Shown here one piece after another: positions 1 through 7,842 of a stretch of DNA of 64,000 nucleotides (position 1 is its first letter; every line of letters begins with the position of its first letter). Below the pieces are notes generated by a model. The model did not search any database and was not told where the DNA came from. It worked only from the letters and a program-made list of their open reading frames with translations. A program made the translations under genes and the position numbers. Source of the DNA: Sphingobacterium hotanense (lineage in GTDB: Bacteria > Bacteroidota > Bacteroidia > Sphingobacteriales > Sphingobacteriaceae); NCBI RefSeq assembly GCF_008274825.1, contig NZ_CP030848.1, positions 3,099,618 through 3,163,617 on the forward strand, given 5' to 3'.

Positions 1-154
1 TGGTTTCTCATTCGCTATCTTAATTGGTATCGTTGTAGCAACTTACTCTTCAATCTTCTTAGCAGCTCCTGCAATCTACGACTTGAGCGCTGGAAAACAC
101 CTTGCTGATTCAGCAAAACCAGAAGAAAAGAAACAAGCAAAGGTTATAGCATAA
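1..154 (+). CDS. secDF: Protein translocase subunit SecDF, C-terminal end (partial)
   Basis: The reading frame enters from the left edge in frame 2 and gives the last 50 residues before a TAA at 152-154. The segment has the last transmembrane helix of SecF (FAILIGIVVATYSS, then APAIYD), followed by a lysine-rich cytoplasmic tail. SecD and SecF form the membrane complex that uses the proton gradient to pull secreted proteins through SecYEG. In Bacteroidota SecD and SecF are usually fused; the fusion cannot be seen here because the N-terminal part lies outside the window. A strong terminator follows at once. Confidence 0.85.
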   Translation, partial: GFSFAILIGIVVATYSSIFLAAPAIYDLSAGKHLADSAKPEEKKQAKVIA

Positions 155-169
155 CCTAGTTTAGGTATA

Positions 170-211
170 AAAAAACAGCCCCGAAGCGTTCGCTTCGGGG
201 CTGTTTTTTTT
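170..211 (+). terminator. Rho-independent terminator after secDF
   Basis: A 13-bp GC-rich stem (CAGCCCCGAAGCG pairing with CGCTTCGGGGCTG) is flanked by an A-run before and a run of seven T after it. It lies 16 bases after the secDF stop. Confidence 0.95.
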
Positions 212-660
212 AGTACTTAGTATTTAGTCGTTAGTATAAAGACCTTTAGCGACCAAAATTCCTCCCCATTTGTATGGCATACCAAATATCCTGTCAATCC
301 TTGCATCCTTCCTTTCCTGGTTCAAAGACAAAGTTTCCTTTCTTTCTTGGTTGAATGACAACGCACATCCTGTCAATCCTTGCATCCTTCCTTTCCTGGT
401 TCAAAAACAAATTTCCTTTCTTTCTTGGTTGAAAGACAACGCACATCCTGTCAATCCTTGCATCCTTCCTTTCCTGGTTCAAAGACAATACACCCATTCT
501 CTGCATTCCTTTTCTGGTTCAAAGACTATACAAATGCCCACGCTATTCCTATCTATCCTTCCTTCCTCCCGTTCCACTTGATTGTCACGCATGGGTCAGG
601 ATAAGGTCTAAATACTAACTACTAAATACTAAATACTCCCTAATACCTAACAAGCCCTAC
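212..660. repeat. Intergenic repeat island 1
   Basis: No convincing gene lies here. The stretch starts and ends with copies of a short A/T-rich motif (TAGTATTTAG and its complement CTAAATACTA, around 212-235 and 605-645). In between are copies of a pyrimidine-rich unit containing ATCCTTCCTTTCCTGG. The same components recur near 5.5, 46.6 and 61.6 kb. Open frames on both strands inside the repeat translate to low-complexity, repetitive peptides and were not called. Confidence 0.8.
290..490. repeat. Tandem repeat, about 2.6 units of 78-79 bp
   Basis: The string CCTGTCAATCCTTGCATCC begins at 290, 369 and 447, giving periods of 79 and 78 bases. Each unit continues with TTCCTTTCCTGGTTCAAA and then a diverged second half-unit (TTTCCTTTCTTTCTTGGTTG). 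Units differ by only a few bases. A decayed partial copy continues to about 540. Each unit matches the right half of the palindromic elements at 46649 and 61568. Confidence 0.9.
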
Positions 661-694
661 TTTTTTATTAGTTTTACACTTTACAAAATCAGAT

Positions 695-1321
695 ATGAAA
701 ACAAAGTTCTTAATTCCTATCCTTGCGATCTCGCTAAGCACAGTTGCTTGTAATAATAATACTTCCTCGAATGCGGAACAAACGACGGATGAACATGCCG
801 GACATGATCATAGCGCTGCGGGTCACGAAGGTCACAACCATGCGCAAACAACTACGCCTAATCAAGCTCCTCCAATTGAAGTTCCTGCTGTTAAGGCTCC
901 TGTAGTTAGTATTCCTGATTTCAACTTCTATAAAGTTAAATCGGGCATCGCGTTTAGCAAGGCGGATATCCCTGCTGGTAAGAACACCGTGTTTGTATTA
1001 TTTGATCCTTCATGTGGACATTGTCAACATGAAACAAGCGCTTTAGCAAAGAACTACGAGAAGATCAAGAATATCAATGTATACTATGTTTCGATGAATG
1101 ACCCTGCTTTGATGGCTAGCTTCTTCACGTCTTTCGGAAAGGAGTTGGAGGGCAAGCCAAACGTGGAGATGTTATACGATAGAAATCAGGATTTCATTCA
1201 GAAGTTCCATGTTCCTAGCAAATTCCCTGCGAATTATGTATATGGTGCTGACGGAGCACTAAAGACATACTGGGAAGGCGAAAAGTCAATTGAAGACGTT
1301 ATTGCAGCATTTACAAAATAA
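695..1321 (+). CDS. Thioredoxin-like lipoprotein with a histidine-rich linker
   Basis: The protein has 208 residues. A lipoprotein signal peptide ends in a lipobox-like STVAC, so the mature protein should be membrane-anchored outside the cytoplasm. Residues about 33-50 are very rich in His, Asp, Glu and Gly, which suggests metal binding, and a Pro/Ala-rich linker follows. From about residue 75 the fold reads as thioredoxin-like, with a CGHC redox motif near residue 109 after FVLFDPS and a later cis-Pro-type FPANYV. It probably acts as an envelope thiol-disulfide protein; oxidase or reductase direction cannot be told. Its stop overlaps the gap start (TAATG), so the two are translationally coupled. 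Confidence 0.8.
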   Translation: MKTKFLIPILAISLSTVACNNNTSSNAEQTTDEHAGHDHSAAGHEGHNHAQTTTPNQAPPIEVPAVKAPVVSIPDFNFYKVKSGIAFSKADIPAGKNTVFVLFDPSCGHCQHETSALAKNYEKIKNINVYYVSMNDPALMASFFTSFGKELEGKPNVEMLYDRNQDFIQKFHVPSKFPANYVYGADGALKTYWEGEKSIEDVIAAFTK

Positions 1322-2319
1322 TGAAAATTGCCATTAATGGATTTGGCCGTATTGGCCGCCATACTTTACGGAATTTATTAAATCGTAAACTTTCCGATAT
1401 CGAAGTGGTTGCGATTAATGATTTAGCAGATACGAAGACATTGGCGCATCTGTTTAAATACGATTCTGTTCATGGTCCCTTGTATCGTGAGGTTAAACAC
1501 GATGACCAGCATTTGTATGTTGATGGAAAGACTATCCATGTTTATAATGCGAAATCACCGGAAGACCTACCATGGGCTGAATTAGGAATAGACGTCGTTG
1601 TAGAATCTACAGGTCATTTCGTAAAAAAAGAATTAGCTGAGAAGCATATTCAGGCTGGCGCGAAGCAGGTTATTATATCTGCACCTTCACCAGATAAAGA
1701 AGTGCCGACGGTAGTATTAGGTATCAATGATCAAGATTTCGATTGGTCTACGCCTGTATTCTCGAATGCCTCATGTACTACAAACAACGTAGCACCCCTG
1801 ATTAAGATTCTGGATGATAACTGGCAGATTCAAGATGGATACATCACGACCGTGCACTCGATGACCGGCGATCAAAATCTTCATGATGCCCCGCATCGTG
1901 ACCTTCGTCGCTCAAGAGCTGCTTCAGCATCCATTATCCCAACCACTACTGGTGCTGCTAAGGCGATCACCAATGTATTTAAGCATTTGGAAGGTAAGTT
2001 AGGTGGCGCAGGTATCCGTGTACCGGTATTAAACGGTTCCTTAACCGACTTTACCTGCACCTTAGCCAAAGAAACCACTGTTGAAGAGATCAATCAGAAG
2101 TTTAAAGAAGCAGCGGATAATGGGCTCAAAAATGTATTGTATTATACGGAAGATCCTATCGTCTCCGTAGATATCATAAACAATCCATACTCCTGTGTAT
2201 TTGATTCGCAATTGACAAGTATTGTAGGTGGATTGGTGAAGGTTGTCGGTTGGTATGACAATGAGTTTGGATACTCCAACAGATTGGTTGATTTATTAGA
2301 AATGGTAGCTAAGAAATGA
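1321..2319 (+). CDS. gap: Glyceraldehyde-3-phosphate dehydrogenase
   Basis: The protein has 332 residues, the normal length. It converts glyceraldehyde 3-phosphate, NAD and phosphate to 1,3-bisphosphoglycerate in the cytoplasm. The N-terminal Rossmann motif INGFGRIGR is present. The catalytic cysteine lies in SNASCTTNN and the conserved C-terminal WYDNEFGYSNR is intact. Asp after VAIN at the end of the second strand is typical of NAD-preferring enzymes. It overlaps the thioredoxin-like gene by one base upstream and the GNAT gene by four bases downstream (ATGA), so the three form one operon. Confidence 0.95.
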   Translation: MKIAINGFGRIGRHTLRNLLNRKLSDIEVVAINDLADTKTLAHLFKYDSVHGPLYREVKHDDQHLYVDGKTIHVYNAKSPEDLPWAELGIDVVVESTGHFVKKELAEKHIQAGAKQVIISAPSPDKEVPTVVLGINDQDFDWSTPVFSNASCTTNNVAPLIKILDDNWQIQDGYITTVHSMTGDQNLHDAPHRDLRRSRAASASIIPTTTGAAKAITNVFKHLEGKLGGAGIRVPVLNGSLTDFTCTLAKETTVEEINQKFKEAADNGLKNVLYYTEDPIVSVDIINNPYSCVFDSQLTSIVGGLVKVVGWYDNEFGYSNRLVDLLEMVAKK

Positions 2320-2750
2320 TACGGTTCATCTCTTTACAAGATACATTAGCTTTGCGCAGTCTAGTACTGCGCAATGGCTTACCTGAGCAAGAATGTATTA
2401 ACCCGCAAGATCTCCTTCCGGAGACCTTCCATTTGGGATATTTCAACGAAGAAAACGAGATAGTTTGCGTCTTAACCTGTCAGAAAGAAAATCATCCTAA
2501 GCTGCCTCATGAAGCTTATCGATTACGCGGAATGGCAACACATCCGGATGCCCGTCGCAAAGGCTACGCAAAAGAATTGCTACTTGCGGCTATCGATCAT
2601 CTAAAAGAGCAGCTGCATATCCCCTACTTTTGGTTTAATGCACGTGAGATCGCATATCCATTCTATGAAAGTGTAGGATTCGAATACATGTCAGATGAGT
2701 TCGATATACCGGGTATCGGCCCGCATAAAGAGATGTTTAAGCTTCTCTAA
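2316..2750 (+). CDS. GNAT family N-acetyltransferase
   Basis: A 144-residue single-domain protein of the GCN5-related acetyltransferase fold. The acetyl-CoA binding motif A is visible as RGMATHPDARRKGYAKELL, with the typical R/Q-x-x-G-x-G/A arrangement, and the C-terminal YPFYESVGFEY is typical of the family. The substrate is unknown. The start overlaps the gap stop by four bases. It converges with the minus-strand gene ending at 2758, with no obvious terminator between them. Confidence 0.85.
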   Translation: MIRFISLQDTLALRSLVLRNGLPEQECINPQDLLPETFHLGYFNEENEIVCVLTCQKENHPKLPHEAYRLRGMATHPDARRKGYAKELLLAAIDHLKEQLHIPYFWFNAREIAYPFYESVGFEYMSDEFDIPGIGPHKEMFKLL

Positions 2751-2757
2751 GCGACTG

Positions 2758-3531
2758 TTACATCTCGCCTACAACACCAATGCCGAATAAAGCAAAGTCG
2801 TATTTTACGGGATCTAAAGGATCTAATTCTCGAAGGTTTTCAGTAAGTTCAACGGCCGTCTTCCAATTGACCCTGTCACTTTGAATTAAGTTAAACTTGC
2901 GAGCCACACGCTCCACATGTACATCACATGGACATATCAGATCGCTAGGACGCAATCTGTTCCATATCCCGAAGTCTACCCCTGCATTATCCTTTCGTAC
3001 CATCCATCGCAAGAACATATTTAACCGCTTACAGCTCGACTTTTGCAAAGGAGAACTGATATGTTTTCTAGTGCGCGTAGGATAGTCAGGTAAGGAAAAG
3101 AAATAAGAGCGGAAACTATTTAGGGCTTGTTCCACGCGGTTGACCCCCGCAACAAAAGGCTCCTGCAAAAAAGCATCTTCTAGCGAAGAATACCGCTGAT
3201 AATGCTGTTTAAAAAAGGAAACAAAATATAGTAGATCAGTATCATTAAAGGTACGATGCTTAAAGCCCAACAGCTGCTTTAGATCCTCATCCTGATGATT
3301 GATGATAAAATCAAAAGGTGCATTATCCATGCGTTCACCGAGTTCAACACACTTATTGATAATTGTCTTCCGTTGTCCCCACGCCAAGATACTGGCAAAG
3401 AATCCCATTATTTCAATATCCTGTTTTAAGGTAAAGCGATGGGGAATACTAATTGGGTCGGCTGGAATAAAATCAGGCGTATTAAACGCTTCAACCTTTT
3501 TATCCAAGAATTCTTTTAAAGATAAATCCAT
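2758..3531 (-). CDS. TIGR02757 / DUF2400 family protein (HhH-GPD-like)
   Basis: 257 residues. The sequence matches my memory of the DUF2400 family, widespread in Bacteroidota and of unproven function. The region around LICPCDVHVERVARKF resembles the helix-hairpin-helix/GPD fold of DNA glycosylases, but no glycosylase lysine/aspartate pair is evident. The start was set at the ATG at 3531: a possible upstream TTG at 3555 lies inside the stem of the obgE terminator, so it cannot be the normal start. It lies downstream of obgE on the same strand, separated by that terminator. Confidence 0.75.
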   Translation of the reverse strand: MDLSLKEFLDKKVEAFNTPDFIPADPISIPHRFTLKQDIEIMGFFASILAWGQRKTIINKCVELGERMDNAPFDFIINHQDEDLKQLLGFKHRTFNDTDLLYFVSFFKQHYQRYSSLEDAFLQEPFVAGVNRVEQALNSFRSYFFSLPDYPTRTRKHISSPLQKSSCKRLNMFLRWMVRKDNAGVDFGIWNRLRPSDLICPCDVHVERVARKFNLIQSDRVNWKTAVELTENLRELDPLDPVKYDFALFGIGVVGEM

Positions 3532-3545
3532 AATGACAAAATACA

Positions 3546-3570
3546 AAAAAAGCAACCGAAGTTGCTTTTT
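3546..3570 (-). terminator. Terminator after obgE
   Basis: Read on the minus strand, AAAAAGCAAC, a TTCG loop and GTTGCTTTTTTT form a compact stem with a U-rich tail, four bases after the obgE stop. It ends only about 15 bases before the next gene's ATG, leaving little room for an independent promoter. Confidence 0.9.
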
Positions 3571-3573
3571 ATA

Positions 3574-4572
3574 TTATTTGTTAATCTCTTTCCAGATTAA
3601 ATCTTTCAACTGTTGAATATTCTTACCAGTTACTGAAGATATAAAGACATGCGGAATGCCTTTCGGAACTTGCAATTCCATTTCCTCCTCCAGTTCCTCA
3701 TCTAGCATATCCGACTTCGTGATAGCTAGCAATTTCGGTTTGTCTAATAACTCAGGATTATATGCTGTAAGTTCGTTCAATAGGATGTCATATTCTTCCT
3801 CTATTGTTCTATCTGTGTCGGCTGGCACCATGAACAGTAGAACAGAGTTACGTTCGATGTGACGTAGGAAACGATGTCCTAAGCCCTTACCTTCCGATGC
3901 TCCCTCAATGATTCCTGGGATATCAGCCATTACGAACGACTTATTATCACGATAACTAACGATGCCTAGGTTAGGAACAAGTGTAGTAAAAGGATAGTCG
4001 GCAATCTCAGGCTTCGCAGCAGAAACAACAGACAGTAAAGTAGATTTACCCGCATTTGGAAATCCTACTAAACCTACATCTGCTAACACTTTCAGCTCAA
4101 GGATTACCCATTCTTCTTTACCCGGCATACCAGGCTGTGCAAAACGAGGAGTTTGTTGTGTTGATGATTTAAAGTGCCAGTTACCAAGGCCTCCGCGACC
4201 ACCCGCGGTTAAGATCTTCGTCTCGCCATCTTCCGTAATCTCGAACAAGACCTCACCAGTTTCTGCATTTTTAGCGACAGTTCCTAGAGGAACTTCTAAG
4301 ATCTCATCCTTACCAGTTGCTCCAGAACGAAGCGCACTTCCACCGGGCTCACCGCTTTCGGCAATAATATGTTTGCGGAATTTTAAATGTAAAAGCGTCC
4401 AGTGTTGCGTGGACCCTTTTAAAATAATATGACCACCACGGCCACCGTCGCCCCCATCAGGCCCACCTTTTGCCGTAAATTTATCACGGTGTAAGTGAGC
4501 TGATCCTGCACCTCCATGTCCAGAGCGGCAGCAAACCTTAACATAATCAACGAAATTTGACCCCTGCGCCAT
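3574..4572 (-). CDS. obgE: Obg/CgtA GTPase, ribosome assembly factor
   Basis: The protein has 332 residues. Residues 1 to about 160 are the glycine-rich Obg domain ([27 protein letters not shown]). The GTPase domain follows with G1 [10 protein letters not shown]3 DIPGIIEGA and G4 TKSD. There is no C-terminal OCT domain, which fits the short form. Obg binds the large ribosomal subunit and links GTP/ppGpp levels to ribosome assembly. It lies 17 bases downstream of adk on the same strand, so the two are probably co-transcribed and end at the terminator at 3546-3570. Confidence 0.95.
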   Translation of the reverse strand: MAQGSNFVDYVKVCCRSGHGGAGSAHLHRDKFTAKGGPDGGDGGRGGHIILKGSTQHWTLLHLKFRKHIIAESGEPGGSALRSGATGKDEILEVPLGTVAKNAETGEVLFEITEDGETKILTAGGRGGLGNWHFKSSTQQTPRFAQPGMPGKEEWVILELKVLADVGLVGFPNAGKSTLLSVVSAAKPEIADYPFTTLVPNLGIVSYRDNKSFVMADIPGIIEGASEGKGLGHRFLRHIERNSVLLFMVPADTDRTIEEEYDILLNELTAYNPELLDKPKLLAITKSDMLDEELEEEMELQVPKGIPHVFISSVTGKNIQQLKDLIWKEINK

Positions 4573-4589
4573 TAATCCTCCTAATACTA

Positions 4590-5159
4590 TTAATAACGAT
4601 CGATAACCGTTGTTAGGTTGTTGAAGATTTCTTCAATATCCCCGATGCCATTTACTTTAGTCAATTTTCCTTGACCCTCGTAATAAGGCAATACATGGAT
4701 TGTCTTTCCGAAATATTCTTCGATACGCTTTTTCAATTTATCAGCTGCATCATCTGCACGTCCAGAGATTTCTTGACGCTTAGCAATACGCTGTGTAAGT
4801 TCTGTTTCATCAACATCCAATGCTACTACCCCAGAAATTGAAGTATTATTAGACTCTAAGAAAGCATCCAGAGCTTCAGCCTGCGCTACAGTACGTGGGA
4901 AACCATCGAAAATAAAGCCTTTTGCTTCTGGGTTTTGCTTGATTTCCTCTTCTAACATCGCAATGGTGATAGAGTCTGGAACCAAATTACCATCGGCGAT
5001 GATTTGGCTTACTTGTTTTCCTAAATCTGTTTGATTTTTGATATGTCCACGAAAGATATCACCTGTAGAGATATGGTGTAGTCCATATTTTTCGATCAAT
5101 TTAGCAGATTGAGTGCCTTTTCCTGCTCCTGGAGGTCCGAATAATACAAGGTTTAGCAT
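4590..5159 (-). CDS. adk: Adenylate kinase (short type)
   Basis: 189 residues. It catalyses ATP + AMP = 2 ADP in the cytoplasm. The P-loop GPPGAGKGT is at the N-terminus, the AMP-binding [11 protein letters not shown] is in the middle, and the lid is short ([14 protein letters not shown]) without a zinc-finger insertion, so this is the short form. It heads a likely adk-obgE operon. Confidence 0.95.
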   Translation of the reverse strand: MLNLVLFGPPGAGKGTQSAKLIEKYGLHHISTGDIFRGHIKNQTDLGKQVSQIIADGNLVPDSITIAMLEEEIKQNPEAKGFIFDGFPRTVAQAEALDAFLESNNTSISGVVALDVDETELTQRIAKRQEISGRADDAADKLKKRIEEYFGKTIHVLPYYEGQGKLTKVNGIGDIEEIFNNLTTVIDRY

Positions 5160-5190
5160 AGTTTGTCGTTATTTTTATTTTTCAAGATAA

Positions 5191-5228
5191 AAAATAAAAG
5201 CCTAATTCCTCTTAAGAATTAGGCTTTC
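5191..5228 (-). terminator. Terminator after tRNA-Arg copy 1
   Basis: On the minus strand AAAGCCTAATTC and GAATTAGGCTTT form a 12-bp stem followed by TTATTTTTTAT. It starts a few bases after the 3' end of the tRNA and lies upstream of adk. Confidence 0.85.
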
Positions 5229-5234
5229 TTTCAG

Positions 5235-5308
5235 TGCGCTCAAAGGGAGTCGAACCCCTAACCTCCTGATCCGTAGTCAGGTGCTCTATCCAATTAAGCT
5301 ATGAGCGC
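5235..5308 (-). tRNA. tRNA-Arg (ACG), copy 1
   Basis: On the minus strand a 74-nt cloverleaf can be folded: acceptor GCGCTCA, D arm GCTT..AGC, anticodon stem CCTGA/TCAGG with loop CTACGGA (anticodon ACG), and T arm with GGTTCGACTCC. The discriminator is A and no CCA is encoded. The ACG anticodon normally becomes ICG and reads CGU, CGC and CGA. Confidence 0.97.
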
Positions 5309-5437
5309 GGCAACCATTACTTCACGACTTATTGCCTTTTCTGTTTTGGTGATGCAAATATACGGAAATAATCTGCTGAGCAAAACTTTTTTTAACATTT
5401 CTAGCTAACTCCGTTGTATTGAGCAAAATAAAATCAT

Positions 5438-5645
5438 AGTAGTTAGTAGTGAGTATTAAGTATTAAGACCCTGAAGTGCCGTTTACAGATTAAAAGCAGG
5501 CCGAATTGAAGGAAAGGAGGATTATTTGAATCAGGGACGAAAGAATGCATGGGAGGCTATGATGGTCTAAGATCTAAACTCTCATATCTAAAATCTACCG
5601 ATTTGAGGTCTAAATACTAAATACTAACTACTAAATACTAAAAAG
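5438..5645. repeat. Intergenic repeat island 2, between the tRNA copies
   Basis: This stretch without a gene carries the A-type motif (TAGTAGTTAGTAGTGAGTATT near 5438, and GGTCTAAATACTAAATACTA near 5611) and the B-type motif (GGTCTAAGATCTAAAC, ATATCTAAAATCTA near 5563-5596). A decayed piece of the C-type motif (GAAGGAAAGGAGGATT) lies at about 5508. These components match the islands near 0.4, 46.6 and 61.6 kb. Confidence 0.7.
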
Positions 5646-5652
5646 GAAATTG

Positions 5653-5726
5653 TGCGCTCAAAGGGAGTCGAACCCCTAACCTCCTGATCCGTAGTCAGGT
5701 GCTCTATCCAATTAAGCTATGAGCGC
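5653..5726 (-). tRNA. tRNA-Arg (ACG), copy 2
   Basis: This sequence is identical over the whole 74-nt tRNA to the copy at 5235-5308, with the same ACG anticodon loop and discriminator. It lies upstream of copy 1 on the same strand, 344 bases away, with repeat DNA between. The identity stops within a few bases of the tRNA ends, which fits a local duplication kept uniform by gene conversion or selection. Confidence 0.97.
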
Positions 5727-5861
5727 TTTTTGAGGGTGGATATCCCCTTGTGGTGGGGCAAATATCGGTACTTTTTTAAATTTTCCAAATCCTTTTTTTC
5801 TTTTTCATTCATTTCAAAACTATATTTACGTCATATTGTTGATTTTAATATATTTACAATT

Positions 5862-6689
5862 ATGGCTGAACGTATCATTAAGAGCAATAAAATTAGAATA
5901 GGCGATCTTAGTATTGCTTATCATATCAAGAAAGCGACAGAAACACCGGAAAAAACTATCATCTTCCTCCATGGTTTTCCATTCAATAAAAACATGTGGC
6001 GCGACCAACTGGAAAGCTTAGAAGACAATGTCACGGGTATTGCAGTAGATATTCGCGGTCATGGCAATAGCACGAAAGGCCATGGTTTCTTTTCCATTGA
6101 TGTTTTTGCGAAAGACTTGGGTGTCCTAATGCGCAAGCTTGAGATTGAAGACGCTATCCTTTGTGGAATTTCCATGGGCGGCTACATTGCACTTCGTGCT
6201 TATCAGCTATTCCCGGAGAAGATTTCCGGATTGATTCTTTGTGATACCCATAGTAAGGCAGATGACAATGCAGGGAAGCAGAAGCGCTTCGATGCAGTAC
6301 AGGCGGTATTGCAACATGGACGTCGCCCCTACGCTATCGGGTTTGTAGGCAATGTCTTTTCAGCGCGCTCGGTTGAAGACAAGCCTGAGGCAGTTGAACT
6401 GATCAAAAGCAGCATCCGCAGAAATAGTATCTCATCCATCTGTGCGACTTTGCTCGCCCTCGCTGCTAGGACAGATACAACGGATGTGTTAAGCGAAATA
6501 AAAGTGCCCACACTGATTATCCGGGGGAAAGAAGATAAGATTACTCCGGCGGAATTAATGGAGGAATTACATAAAAAAATTAAAGGATCGACGTATATAG
6601 AGTTTGAACATTGCGGACACCTTCCAAACCTGGAGGATACCGAAAAGTTCAACTTGCACATGAACACCTTTATTCAGGAAAAGGTATAA
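5862..6689 (+). CDS. Alpha/beta hydrolase
   Basis: 275 residues from the ATG at 5862; the frame is open further upstream, but the extra residues are hydrophobic and basic without domain content, and overlap the expected promoter. It has the alpha/beta-hydrolase oxyanion HGFPFNK, the nucleophile elbow GISMGG, an acid in IRGKEDKITP and the histidine in HCGHLPNLE. It most resembles 3-oxoadipate enol-lactonase-type or BioH-like esterases, but the substrate cannot be assigned. A TATATTTA sequence just before the start may be the -7 element. Confidence 0.85.
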   Translation: MAERIIKSNKIRIGDLSIAYHIKKATETPEKTIIFLHGFPFNKNMWRDQLESLEDNVTGIAVDIRGHGNSTKGHGFFSIDVFAKDLGVLMRKLEIEDAILCGISMGGYIALRAYQLFPEKISGLILCDTHSKADDNAGKQKRFDAVQAVLQHGRRPYAIGFVGNVFSARSVEDKPEAVELIKSSIRRNSISSICATLLALAARTDTTDVLSEIKVPTLIIRGKEDKITPAELMEELHKKIKGSTYIEFEHCGHLPNLEDTEKFNLHMNTFIQEKV

Positions 6690-6726
6690 TTAACGAGTAC
6701 GTCGTTAAATGTATAGAACTGATGGG

Positions 6727-6756
6727 AACCCTTTCGCGAAAGGGCTCTACTTTTAT
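6727..6756 (+). terminator. Possible weak terminator
   Basis: CCCTTTCGCGAAAGGG is a perfect 16-base palindrome about 40 bases after the hydrolase stop, followed by CTCTACTTTTAT. The T-run is weak. It resembles the core of the palindrome at 31662, so it could instead be a decayed REP-like element. Confidence 0.45.
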
Positions 6757-6887
6757 GGGGTAATCAAGTTCAGTATTTATATTTTGAAAACATAAAGGCG
6801 GTTAATAAGTCGAACTGCAGATGACCATTTATACAAGGACTCCAATCAAAGCGAGCTTACAATTAAAAGCCACTCTCTCGCAACAGC

Positions 6888-7718
6888 CTACTTTTCTTCC
6901 ATCACGACTTTCTTTCTGTATGCCGCATCAGGCACAACTTTATTTGTAAGCATTTTGCCGTGCTCTATCAACTGCGTTGCTTTATCGTAATCCCATAAAC
7001 CCGCAATATTATGAGGAATATTTATCACATAGTCTGGTTTGTAAAGCTCTACCGAAAGTGCCGCCAGCTTCCGCCTCATCACAAAATAAGCTTCCTGCAA
7101 CATCCCAATTGAGTTTACCGGTTTATCAAATGCTACCGGTCCGTAGCGCGGGTTGGGTTTTCCATCTAGGTTTACAGCCACCACGATATTTCTGCGCTTA
7201 CGCTTCACAAAGTTGATCGGCAAAGGATTCACCACTCCCCCATCTACCAAGCTGATATCATCAGAAAGAACACTCGTAAAGACTGCAGGAATGGCGATAG
7301 AGGCACGGATCGCTTTATAGACTGACCCTCTCTCAAACACCACCTCCCTCTCATTCTTAATATCCGTCGCGATTGCGCGGAAAGGAATATCCATATCCTC
7401 AATATTCTTATCCGGAAAGATATCCTTTAAGGATTCGAATACCCGTTCACCTTTTAAAAGACCGAACTTCGGGTTTGTAAAATCCAACAACTTAAAGATC
7501 ATCGAACGGTTGATAGACAACATCCAATCTTCCAACTGTTGCAGCCGTCCCTCCACATAAGCCGCCCCAATTAAGGCACCAATGGAACAACCAACAACCT
7601 CATCGATTTCGTAACCCTTCTCTTCTAAACTTCGAATGACCCCGATCTGTACCAGCCCTCTGGCCCCCCCACTTCCCAACACCAAGGAGACTTTACGCTT
7701 ACTTTTAAGAATGTTCAT
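6888..7718 (-). CDS. Patatin-like phospholipase (RssA type)
   Basis: 276 residues. The family hydrolyses acyl esters with a Ser-Asp dyad. The oxyanion loop GSGGARGLVQIG is near residue 16, the serine elbow GCSIGALIG near residue 43 and the catalytic DGGVVNP near residue 178. It has no signal peptide, so it is likely cytoplasmic or membrane-associated. It is divergent from the TetR gene at 7843. The real lipid substrate is unknown. Confidence 0.88.
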   Translation of the reverse strand: MNILKSKRKVSLVLGSGGARGLVQIGVIRSLEEKGYEIDEVVGCSIGALIGAAYVEGRLQQLEDWMLSINRSMIFKLLDFTNPKFGLLKGERVFESLKDIFPDKNIEDMDIPFRAIATDIKNEREVVFERGSVYKAIRASIAIPAVFTSVLSDDISLVDGGVVNPLPINFVKRKRRNIVVAVNLDGKPNPRYGPVAFDKPVNSIGMLQEAYFVMRRKLAALSVELYKPDYVINIPHNIAGLWDYDKATQLIEHGKMLTNKVVPDAAYRKKVVMEEK

Positions 7719-7807
7719 AGCTAAAGTTAAATCTAATTTTCCTGATTGTAAAATGTCATCTTTTTGTCGTTTTCAATTATACATTCTCACATTTTAATTA
7801 GCATTGT

Positions 7808-7831
7808 TACTTTTGCTAACACTGTTAACAA
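7808..7831 (+). promoter_or_regulatory. TetR-gene promoter with overlapping palindromic operator
   Basis: TACTTTTG at 7808-7815 fits the Bacteroidetes -7 consensus TAnnTTTG exactly. A 19-base imperfect palindrome, TTGCTAACACTGTTAACAA at 7813-7831, overlaps it; only three symmetric pairs fail, including the centre. TetR dimers typically bind such 15-20 base palindromes at their own promoter, so this is the likely autoregulatory site. Confidence 0.7.
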
Positions 7832-7842
7832 AATAAAGAAAA

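Noticed and set aside
290-540. Possible CRISPR array
   Set aside because: Repeats of 78-79 bases follow head to tail without variable spacers, and no cas genes are in the window.
270-604. Open frames on both strands in the first repeat island
   Set aside because: The predicted peptides simply repeat the tandem unit, have no start signals and read equally well on both strands, so they are a by-product of the repeat.
3532-3555. TTG at 3555 as start of the DUF2400 gene
   Set aside because: This codon is in the obgE terminator stem; the ATG at 3531 is the first after the hairpin.
5730-5861. N-terminal extension of the alpha/beta hydrolase
   Set aside because: It begins at the tRNA boundary, has an aromatic-rich chance composition and overlaps the promoter region; the ATG at 5862 matches the family's start.
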